Origin: Pelagophyceae sp. CCMP2097
Lineage: Eukaryota; Sar; Pelagophyceae
Direction of reading: 5' to 3'
Assembly (NCBI GenBank): GCA_026770575.1
Contig: MU657219.1
Location: forward strand, 118,005-142,991
DNA: 24,987 bases
Shown: positions 7,870 to 15,509 of the stretch, piece by piece
Layout: each line of letters opens with the position of its first letter
Position numbering within the stretch: position 1 is the first letter of the stretch
Notes under the pieces: generated by a model
What the model saw: the letters and a program-made list of their open reading frames with translations, nothing else
Database searches by the model: none
What the model was told of the DNA's origin: nothing
Program-made: the position numbers and the translations under genes

Positions 7870-8876
7870 CCTTTTGCTTTTCGTTGAGCGACTAACATGG
7901 CCAGATGGCACCACAAATACGGCAGCGCGATGGCCACGCCCTCGTCCGACTTCCACAGCGCGTCGAGGTCGAAATCCTCCGCAAACGCTTTGGCGATGTA
8001 GACGTCGCGCCCGATGCGGTGCGCTTCCCGGAGTTGGGCCCTCCAAGCGACGACGCCGACATGCTTTGGAGCGGGAGAGCCAATCGCCCAATTCTCGAAG
8101 ACGCGAGGGTTCTGGCGCGTCGAAAAGCCAGAGAGCTTCGGTGCCGGGGAACCGGAGACCCAGCGCTCGACGGGGCCTACAAAGGCGGTGCGCAAAGCGG
8201 TCGCCTTCGACGTCGGTGCAGCATTGTCCAAACAGCAAAGGGCCGTCGTACATCATTCAACGGCATCAATTCAACGCACCGGTGCACCACGTGGACGCGT
8301 CGACCCAGACGCCGCCGTGGCGCTCCAAAAGTGAGAGCCGGACCTCGCAAAATGGATCGGCGTCCGTTCGGTGCAAAAAGGACCCCCTCAGTGGACTGCA
8401 TCATAGAAGAAGGAACCCCCGTCATGACGCACCCAGTTCGACAATTTCTGAACACTTTCAAACCCATACGTCGGCGCCGCCGCCACAAAAGGCCCGAGGC
8501 CAAAGGGCCAGGCGGAGTCGTCGGTGTCGTCTTGTAATAAGAGACCCGTTTCTAAGTCGGCGTTGCTCACCACTCTCACCGTATGCAATGCGTTGTGTCT
8601 CCGCCACGACGCGATGCACGCCCGGACCAGCGGCGGGATCGCGCCGTCGCCCCAGAAGATCCAGATGGTGAGCGGTTGGAGAGTGTTGTCGTCTGGGAAC
8701 AGCGTCGTCGGCGGCAGCGCCGTCTGCGTTTGCGGCGCGCCGAGCGCCTTTGCGGCGGTTAAAGTGGCGTGGAAGGCGTCTGTTACAGCGTCGGCTACAG
8801 CGGTGGCGAGGTGCGCGAGGAGCGGAGCCTCGGGGGCCTCCGGGACCGTCTCCGGGGAGACTTCAGACGACAGCAT
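7827..8876 (-). CDS. Capsular-polysaccharide-type glycosyltransferase (Caps_synth/GT32-like), three exons
   Basis: Exons on the minus strand: 8876-8433, 8343-8280 and 8176-7827, giving 285 aa if the stop at 7827 is used. The introns are 89 nt (8432-8344) and 103 nt (8279-8177); both start GTGCGT and end AG, and joining keeps frame. Family signatures run in order: TIWIFWGDGAIPPLVRACI followed by SWRRHN (N-terminal Rossmann part), QKLSNW and VRLSLLERHGGVWVDAST across the first junction (the GGVWxDA sugar-nucleotide/metal motif), CTGPVERWV across the second, and FENWAIGSP further on. The family transfers sugars from nucleotide-sugar donors in surface polysaccharide or Golgi glycan synthesis. No membrane anchor is visible at the N terminus, so an upstream exon may be missing and the ATG at 8876 is provisional. 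The C terminus may continue instead through a large intron to 6642-7090. Confidence 0.82.
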
Positions 8877-9324
8877 ATTAGAAAGGCGCCTTGAGCCGAA
8901 AACGCGGCCGGCGCCGGAAACGGGCCCGCCGAAGGGAGGCCTCGGGCGAAGGCCGCCGGTGAGGTTGGACTCGAATTCCTTCCGTCGAAAGCACGCGCAA
9001 TCGCCAAAATTCGGCCACGACGCCAGGCGGAATCAAGTCCTCGAGAGAATGCGCTTAAGAAGTCAGATTGCCCGCGGGTCCTCCGCGCACCTCCCAGGCT
9101 CCCGTATGGAGCCGAAGGAGGGGTGTGCGCACAATGTTTTTGATGGCCGTTCCGAAAAGGCTTGGGTCCGTTCTCCTCTGTGGTGGACTTAAGGCCCCAT
9201 TTTAGACTTGATAAATTCCAAAAAGATGGCGTATTGAAAATTCCAAGTCTAGAAGAGGACAGTTCCCGGAAATTTGAGACTCGTCGAACTTTGGTGGCCA
9301 GTACCTCGGCTCTCCGGGGGTGCC
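8877..9324. other. Upstream region of the glycosyltransferase; no gene recognised
   Basis: No TATA-like or other clear promoter element is seen. The open frames here have no convincing composition, though an additional 5' exon of the glycosyltransferase cannot be excluded. Confidence 0.4.
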
Positions 9325-9600
9325 CGTTGTCACGGGCGACGGATATGGAGAGCCCTTAACCTCCTCTTTCGAACGCCCCAGTCTGCGACTATAAAGCTGC
9401 TTGCAGAGCTGAGCTACAGGCTGCCAAAGTTCGAGAAAGGCCAACTTGGAGACCGCACAACTTGTGACTGCAGGGGTTGTGTCCGTTGTCACGGGCGGCG
9501 GATCGAGGTAGAGCCCAGCCTACTCTCGCGATCCCCGAAGTCTATGACAACGGGTACCCTTGCAGTCAAAAGATATCATGCTCCAGAGTCGTACTTTTTT
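9325..9600 (+). repeat. Diverged tandem pair, period 159 bp
   Basis: CGTTGTCACGGGCG followed by (A/G)CGGAT recurs at 9325 and 9484, with weaker similarity continuing downstream in each unit (GAGCCC, CTCTCG/CTCTTTCG, CTATAA/CTATGA, CTTGCAG). No gene recognised. Confidence 0.5.
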
Positions 9601-9936
9601 CGCGCAACCCTTCATGGGAGAGCCGATGGTAAAACGGCGTGATCGCTAAAATAATGTTTCAACGTAACTTGTTGAGGACCCGAAGGGTCCTTGCCGTTTA
9701 ATCAACGTCAGTTTACGGCAAGGGCCCTTCGGGTCCTTTGATTGAAGGATTACCAGGGGCAATTTTGTCTGTCCGTCTGCCATTCTGCCCTTCTGTATGT
9801 CCCCGGGTAAATCCGCGAGGTTCCGCCTTTGGGGTGGGAGGAAAGGGCGGCAACTCGGCCGATTCAGCGACTGGCGGTTGCTGCGATCGCTAAAATTGGG
9901 AATCATTGGAATCATCATAGAAAAAGAAGGTGGTCA

Positions 9937-9950
9937 CAGGTTCAAACCTG
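9937..9950 (+). other. tRNA B-box-like hairpin, copy B
   Basis: Identical to 535-548 and in the same context. Confidence 0.35.
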
Positions 9951-10028
9951 GTCGGCCGCAAAATTCAGCGATTAGTTTAAATAATTTTAATTATTTACGT
10001 GGGCATTGCAATGGGATTTGGCTGTATC

Positions 10029-10721
10029 NNNNNNNNNNNNNNNNNNNNNNNNNNNNNNNNNNNNNNNNNNNNNNNNNNNNNNNNNNNNNNNNNNNNNNNN
10101 NNNNNNNNNNNNNNNNNNNNNNNNNNNNNNNNNNNNNNNNNNNNNNNNNNNNNNNNNNNNNNNNNNNNNNNNNNNNNNNNNNNNNNNNNNNNNNNNNNNN
10201 NNNNNNNNNNNNNNNNNNNNNNNNNNNNNNNNNNNNNNNNNNNNNNNNNNNNNNNNNNNNNNNNNNNNNNNNNNNNNNNNNNNNNNNNNNNNNNNNNNNN
10301 NNNNNNNNNNNNNNNNNNNNNNNNNNNNNNNNNNNNNNNNNNNNNNNNNNNNNNNNNNNNNNNNNNNNNNNNNNNNNNNNNNNNNNNNNNNNNNNNNNNN
10401 NNNNNNNNNNNNNNNNNNNNNNNNNNNNNNNNNNNNNNNNNNNNNNNNNNNNNNNNNNNNNNNNNNNNNNNNNNNNNNNNNNNNNNNNNNNNNNNNNNNN
10501 NNNNNNNNNNNNNNNNNNNNNNNNNNNNNNNNNNNNNNNNNNNNNNNNNNNNNNNNNNNNNNNNNNNNNNNNNNNNNNNNNNNNNNNNNNNNNNNNNNNN
10601 NNNNNNNNNNNNNNNNNNNNNNNNNNNNNNNNNNNNNNNNNNNNNNNNNNNNNNNNNNNNNNNNNNNNNNNNNNNNNNNNNNNNNNNNNNNNNNNNNNNN
10701 NNNNNNNNNNNNNNNNNNNNN
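10029..10721. other. Assembly gap (693 N)
   Basis: Unresolved bases only. The flanks indicate that the missing sequence is a GCC/GGC self-complementary array, which is hard to sequence and assemble. Any reading frame spanning it is meaningless. Confidence 1.
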
Positions 10722-10848
10722 CGCCGCTAGGCCGCCTGCGGCACCTGAGCCGCCTGCGGCGGATGCTCCGACGCTGCGCCGCTTGCGGCGGCTACGCCGA
10801 CTGCGGCGGCTAGGCCGCCTTAGGAGGCTACGCCGCCTGACACGCCCC

Positions 10849-10918
10849 GGACCCGGACCCGGACCCGGACCCGGACCCGGACCCGAACCCGGACCCGGAC
10901 CCGGACCCGCGGACCCTT
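10849..10918 (+). repeat. GGACCC hexanucleotide array (copy B)
   Basis: About eleven GGACCC units with one GAACCC variant; longer than the copy A array at 2424-2468. Confidence 0.9.
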
Positions 10919-10975
10919 TGTCGACCCTGAATGCGTGGAGGTGGTGGGCGCGCACGCAGGCACGCCTCGAGACTC

Positions 10976-11052
10976 GGCCGGAATTTTCCTATCGACCGGA
11001 ATATTCCAATCGACCGGGATTTTACAATCGACCGGAATTTAACAATCGACGG
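10976..11052 (+). repeat. CGACCGGAATTTT minisatellite, four to five units
   Basis: Units of about 18 bp (ATCGACCGGAATTTTAC and variants). The matching place in copy A (2995-3040) has only two to three units, so unit number differs between the duplicates. Confidence 0.85.
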
Positions 11053-11276
11053 TCGCGAATTGCACCACGCACGGGCCGGGCGCGGGTGGAGACCGCCAAA
11101 GTCCGCGCAAAGCTCCGGCGCGCACTTTTCGACCCAGAGCGGCTCGTCTAGTAGCCAGGCGTCTCCGAGAACTCCACTTTCCGACCTTTGCGGGTCGCAG
11201 CGCGCCGAGAATTGAAACCGGAAAGTCGGAACAAATCGCTGAAAAGGCAACTTTCACGAACACGGCGTTTTTTTTC

Positions 11277-11350
11277 GGTGACATGACCTGCCCGGGGAGC
11301 CATGCAGTGCTTAGATAGCGGTAGGCTCTCGGCCCCTGCGGGGGCCTGTG
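11277..11350 (+). repeat. Dispersed repeat, copy R2
   Basis: Extended form: ATGACCTGCCCGGGGAGCCA leads into CAGTGCTTAGATAG and the GGCCCCTGCGGGGGCC hairpin. The extension is shared with R6 and R7 (reverse orientation), which shows the unit is longer than 60 bp. Confidence 0.85.
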
Positions 11351-11630
11351 CCCGCGATGTGCCTCGCGACGGCCCCGTGCGTGCCGAGTCGGATCACGAC
11401 AAGCGGCGCGACGGCGAGATGCTTGCGACTCGAACCTTATCTTGGTCATAGCTCTCCTTGTCTCAATAAGAACGATTTGATTCACACCTAGACTGTGCAG
11501 TAAACACACACCGAATGTCATATGACGGGCATGCGGAGGCATGGAAGTTCAAGTTTTACAATGGGTTTAAAATATCGATATAAGCTGGTAGTGTCGGGAG
11601 CTCCTGCCAAAGCGGGTCTATTCCCACCCG

Positions 11631-11690
11631 CTAGGGAAACATACAGTGCTTAGATAATGGTAGGCTCTAGGCCCCTGCGGGGCCCTGTAC
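11631..11690 (+). repeat. Dispersed repeat, copy R3
   Basis: GAAACATACAGTGCTTAGAT, then GGTAGGCTCTAGGCCCCTGC and a GGGGCCC end. Same strand as R1, R2 and R4. Confidence 0.85.
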
Positions 11691-12227
11691 AAAGCCCTTT
11701 ATTGAATTCTGGTGGATTTGCCACTCAGCTCTCCAGTGCTATAATCGGTTCCCTCAATCGCATGTTTCTCGGTCGCGATTTGAGAGTGTGAGCGCAATCG
11801 ACCTCCGATAGTCCCGTTGCCTCGGAACTGGTGTCGGGTGCCCATGAACTAGCTTCTGCAAAAGACCGTTTGTCCCCCCGACTCCGGTGGCCGGCGCGCG
11901 AAGCATTTCTTGCTCCGCACGTTTCCCTTGATCGGGCCTTTTTTTGGTCCATAGCCAACCGTTTTCGTCGCTCCTTGGGGCCACCGACCCGCGCCGAGGT
12001 CCGTCGCCCGCGCGGGCAACGTCGCTCCCGCGCGCGCCGGCGCGCTCCGTTGCCATCTACTAAGGCTTCTTTCATCACAAACGAGTACTGTTTTTCAGTC
12101 CGTTGAATGGCCGTTACAGGTCAAGCTGCGGCTTTATGTACACTTTTGAACCCAGGCTGTTGCCCAAATCTCGCATGAAATTTCAGACCAAAGAAAAAGG
12201 TTATCTATTGGACTGTAATTTAGACAG
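11691..12227. other. Stretch without a recognised gene
   Basis: Open frames of 90-117 codons exist on both strands (about 11725-12106) but overlap each other, have Arg-rich composition and show no motif. Confidence 0.5.
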
Positions 12228-12860
12228 CTACACTTTTTCCAAAAAGCTTTTCAAGTTGACTGGCGCATTTGCATGACGTCGCCTAAAACGCTTTAACGAG
12301 CAAGAACCAAGCCGACTGTGCTATGCGCACCTCCTTCTGACGCCGATGCGCCCAGCGTGCTCAGATCCTTCAGATTCGATGAAGGAATTAGACAAGTTCA
12401 CTTTTTTCAAGGAGCTTTTCAAGCTACTTTTTCACCATTTCTTTTGTCGCTTCAACGTGAGCGCGAAGCGGCGTCAAGGGCGCCTTCCTTCGACCACCCA
12501 GGTGAGATGGCGCGCGGGACGGGGCACGTCGGCCCAGCGACCGGCCCGCGACTCAACGGAGGCGCGGGCACCATCGGCGGCGCCTCGCCCGCCAGAGGCC
12601 GCGCCCCGCCCCCTCCTCGCGGCGCGCCCGCGCCGCGCGCCCGCGCCGGGTTAACGCCCATCTAAAGTTCGCTCAACGCTCATCCAACGAACTCTTCCCG
12701 AGCTTTCCAAGCAACTTGGATATCTTCCAAGCAACTTGAAAAGCTGAACTTGGCAAGTTGAACCCTAGGAAAAGCTACTTTCCAAGCAACTTGCCAAGTT
12801 TATTCTGGAAAATACACGCTTTGAAAGTAGCTTGAAAAGCTTCTTTGAAAAAGTGAAGCT
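12228..12860. repeat. Cluster of short AAGCTT/CAAGCAACTTG repeats
   Basis: TCCAAGCAACTTG occurs three times between 12705 and 12795, mixed with TTGAAAAGCT, GGCAAGTTG and AAGCTACTTT. Related TTTTCAAG(C/T)T strings occur at 12240-12430. Several units are inverted relative to each other. A GC-rich block (12480-12650) interrupts the cluster. Confidence 0.55.
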
Positions 12861-12869
12861 GTCTATGAG

Positions 12870-12938
12870 CGACCTTATACGGTAGAGCGATAGTCTCGTA
12901 ATCTGAAGGTCGTCAGTTCGATCCGGTCAGGATGCATG
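12870..12938 (+). pseudogene. Degenerate elongator tRNA-Met-like sequence
   Basis: GGTAGAGCG (D-arm), then AGTCTCGTAATCTGAAGGTC (anticodon arm and variable loop) and CAGTTCGATCC (T-arm) match the eukaryotic elongator tRNA-Met pattern. The anticodon triplet reads CGT instead of CAT, the 5' acceptor and first part of the D-arm are missing or altered, and T-stem and anticodon-stem pairs are broken. A T-run (12941-12947) follows, like a Pol III terminator. It is a tRNA pseudogene or the head of a SINE. Confidence 0.6.
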
Positions 12939-13010
12939 TTTTTTTCTTTCTTTTCATTGCAATAGATTCGGCCAGGTTACGAGTAGCGATTGATGCGATC
13001 GCTCAAAGAC

Positions 13011-13500
13011 AGGGTCGCGAGTTCGAATCCCTCGTCGTCAAAGATTTGTTCAGCGGCTCATATTTCTTTGTGTTTTTTTTTTGAAGCGTTTTTGATGAAG
13101 CGCAGCGGCGATGAGTGGGGTCCAGGGGGCACCCCCTGGAGAGAACGAGCGAATGAGCCCGATGTCGATACTCACCCAATAGACCGATAGAACGTGGGTA
13201 CCCGTAGATCCTGTGATCAAAAAAAGCGCAGGGTCGCGGGTTCGAATCCCGTCGTCGTCAAAGATTTGTTTGACGGCTGCTTCTTTTTTTATGTTTCTTT
13301 TGAAAGCGTTTTTGGTGAAGCGCAGCGGCGATGAGGGGGGTCCGGGGGGGGCACCCCCCCGGTAGCGAACGCGCGAAAGAGCTCGATATCCGATACTCAC
13401 TCTATAGACCAATAGGACGAGGGCACCCGTACATCCTGTGTTCCAAAAAAGGATAGGAATCCTGCAATTGTACGGTCCAGAATCCGATTCCCGTCGTCGG
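13011..13500 (+). repeat. Tandem array of 220-bp units carrying a tRNA T-arm
   Basis: Units start at CAGGGTCGCG(A/G)GTTCGAATCC, at 13011 and 13231 (AAGATTTGTT recurs exactly 220 bp apart at 13041 and 13261). A third, more diverged start lies at about 13470-13500. In the second unit the T-arm has a complete 5-bp stem (one G-T pair) around TTCGAAT and is followed by CGTCGTCGTCA like an acceptor 3' strand. No D-arm or matching acceptor 5' strand is found. Each unit then has T-runs, GAAGCGCAGCGGCGATGAG, a CACCCCC block and ACTCAC(C/T)C(A/T)ATAGACC. Confidence 0.75.
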
Positions 13501-13671
13501 TAAAGTTGCTCGGGCGCACCCCCTGGACTCTCCTCCGTCCTCGGCGCCTGGCAGTCGAAGGACGCAGAGCCGCATCATTCTCCCATTCCCAAAACAAATC
13601 CACCAGCCCCGAAGCCCTATACGACATTTTTTAGGCGATTCTTTTCAGCGATAATACAAAACCCGAGGCAG

Positions 13672-13720
13672 TCACACAGTGCTTCGATAGTGGTGGGCTC
13701 TCGGGCGGGTGCGGGGCCCC
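13672..13720 (+). repeat. Dispersed repeat, copy R4
   Basis: ACACAGTGCTTCGATAGTGG followed by TGGGCTCTCGGG and GCGGGGCCCC. It lies about 130 bp upstream of the TPR gene start. Confidence 0.75.
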
Positions 13721-13851
13721 ATGCGACCCTATCGGGATTTGATCAATTTCAAAACCGCAGAAATCCCCGAGTTGAATCGATCGACTTTGAAATCTCGCGC
13801 CCCGCGAGCTGCATCGCCCCGTCCCCCCGCGCAAGCGTGCTTTTGACCTCG

Positions 13852-14918
13852 ATGCGCGCGGCTCTGTTTGCCCTCGCCATCTGCGGCGCGGGCGCGCTGC
13901 AGAGTGCGTTTTCGACTCCTCGGTGTGGCATCTCGCGGCCAAGGCGGACGCGGCCCCTCCGCGCGGCGGCCGTGGACCTCGAGGCGCAGCTCGCTACCCT
14001 CGTCGCGACATCGGAGCGCGACGTCACCGTCGAGTGGCAGACTGCGCGGGCGTACTACGACGCGGGGGAGTTGCTCGACGACAAAAACCGAGAGACGTAC
14101 TTCCGCGCCGGACTCGCATCCGCCGTGCGTCCCGACGCGCGGGCGGGCGGAGCGGGGGTGGGGGCGGAAGCGGGGGGCGGGGGAGGTGTGCGGAGGGCGG
14201 GGGCGGAGGTCGCACTTTTTGCAGGCGAGGCAAGGCACCTCGCCTGCGGCGGCGGGACTCTTGCGCGCGTCGACTTTTGCACTCCGTAGGAAGCCGCCGT
14301 CGCTTTGGAGCCAGATGGAGGCTTGAGCAACAAATGGTTCGCCATCCTCCTCGGCAGTTTAGGCGACTTTCTCTCGACGAAAGAAAAGGTGCGTGGAAGC
14401 GCCTTTGGTCGTTGTGACATTGTTGCGTCGCAGGTGAAGAACTCTTCCGTCATCAAACAAGCTCTTGACAAGGCCTCGGCAGAACTGTGCGTCTTGAACT
14501 CGCCAAAGGCGTGGAAAGAGGGCAAGAGGGCAAGAGGCCCGTCGGTGGCGGGGCCGTCTCCCCGGTTGTTGGGTCGGCGGTGGCTTTGATGACCGGGCGG
14601 ATTTTTGAGGCCGATTGTTCGAGGCCCGACGACGCGACGGTCCTCAAAGCGCTCGGGCAATGGGCCTTCAAAGTGGCGAGCATCTCGTTCCTCGAGCGCC
14701 AGGTCGCAAAGGCCATCTTCGGGACGCCGCCGACATCCACTTTCAAAGAAGCGGTGCGTGCGGAAGAAAGCGGGGCCGCGCCGCCGCAAAATCGAAGACA
14801 TGAAGGAGATCAACACACCAAAAAGCCTCTTTAGATCGATTTCTTTCAGCGGGCAGACGCCCTCAAGCCAGAGGCCAAGACCAAGGCCATGATCAAGCTG
14901 GCCAAGCAGAAAGCGTAG
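13852..14918 (+). CDS. RMDN/FAM82-type TPR protein with plastid-type presequence, five exons
   Basis: Exons 13852-14124, 14290-14388, 14434-14486, 14624-14753 and 14835-14918 join in frame to 639 nt (212 aa). All four introns (165, 45, 137 and 81 nt) begin GTGCGT and end AG. The ATG at 13852 is chosen over an upstream one because it opens a signal peptide (MRAALFALAICGAGALQ) followed by SAF and an Arg-rich stretch, the bipartite import signal of stramenopile-type plastids. The mature part matches the regulator-of-microtubule-dynamics TPR family: ETYFRAGLASAEAA, SNKWFAILLGSLGDF, IKQALDKASAEL, VLKALGQWAFKVASISFLER, AIFGTPPTSTFKEAIDFF and RADALKP. Animal relatives sit on mitochondria, the spindle or ER contact sites; a plastid location would be a departure. 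Length is short compared with animal members (about 300 or more residues). Function beyond TPR-mediated binding is unknown. Confidence 0.87.
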
Positions 14919-15509
14919 CGCGGCGCGAGCTCTGCGACGACGCGCTCCTCTGCAGCCCCGAGCTCTCTGCGTGTCCGACGCACACTCGTGAGCGGAGCGG
15001 CCTCTCGACAGGAAGCAGAGCGCGGGCACGCAGAGCGATGGCTCGGAAAGCCGAGCGGCCCCAAGAGCAGTCGAATGCCCAAAGAGCACAGTCGACGGGA
15101 CCGTCGACTAAGAGAACGTGACGAGTGCGGCAGAGCCGACTCTGTCAGAGCATAGTTGCGGCGAGTCTGTTAGAGCCGAGTCTGGTTGATTTGCGCAGAT
15201 CCGTCTGCAGGGCCGCGCGCGCCCGCGTCATGCGAGCAAAGACGCGAGGCAGAGGCGGGGAGCGGTAGAGTCGTCTGGTTGGAGCGGTAGAGGCGTCTGT
15301 GTTGTGCAGAGCCGAGCGGCCAGAGGCGCAGAGCCGAGCGGCCGTGGACGCGAGTCGCAGAGGCCCCCAGAGCCGCTCGATGCACCGCAGAGGGATGCAC
15401 CGCAGAGGGCGCCGTAGAGGCGGCAGAAAGAACAAGCTGGCGCCACCGCAAAAGCCCATATCGGCGATTGCAGCAAATCGCAAGCGAGTGAGAGCCCCCC
15501 CCGCACGCC
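14919..15509. other. Intergenic spacer with GAGCCGAG/GAGCGG repeats
   Basis: Short repeated words fill the spacer: GCAGAGCCGAGCGGCC (twice near 15305-15345), GGAGCGGTAGAG followed by (G/T)CGTCTG (15259-15300), GAGCCGAGTCTG, and GATGCACCGCAGAGGG (near 15380). No promoter element could be identified. The downstream gene starts in a good context (CGCCATGGCC). Confidence 0.6.

Larger units (their letters stand above)
9668..11100 (+). repeat. Segmental duplication, copy B (contains assembly gap)
   Basis: Same order and orientation as copy A (263-3095). The gap at 10029-10721 falls where copy A has GCCGCC arrays and the 1,124-bp element. From GCTGTATC to GCGGATGCTCCGAC, copy A measures about 1,700 bp and copy B about 720 bp. 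If the gap length is realistic, copy B lacks the outer TIR element. It also lacks the CACTG element. Confidence 0.85.

Noticed and set aside
7272..7895. 207-codon plus-strand frame rich in KGP/RGP
   Set aside because: Direct translation of GGGCCC-type repeats; antisense to the glycosyltransferase locus.
9340..9440. tRNA-like TAGCTCAG on the minus strand
   Set aside because: Anticodon and T-arm do not fold and no acceptor pairing exists; likely chance within a tandem repeat.
9797..11151. Apparent long frames crossing the N gap
   Set aside because: They consist mainly of undetermined residues.
11725..12106. Overlapping 90-117-codon frames on both strands
   Set aside because: No motif, Arg-rich, and no support for splice sites.
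13011..13500. CRISPR-like regular repetition
   Set aside because: Units are 220 bp, imperfect and contiguous, without short repeats separated by unique spacers; eukaryotic context.
14225..14330. Alternative acceptor TTTTTGCAG (AG at 14223-14224) for intron 1 of the TPR gene
   Set aside because: It gives a stop after about 30 codons, while AG at 14288-14289 joins in frame and completes the family motif.
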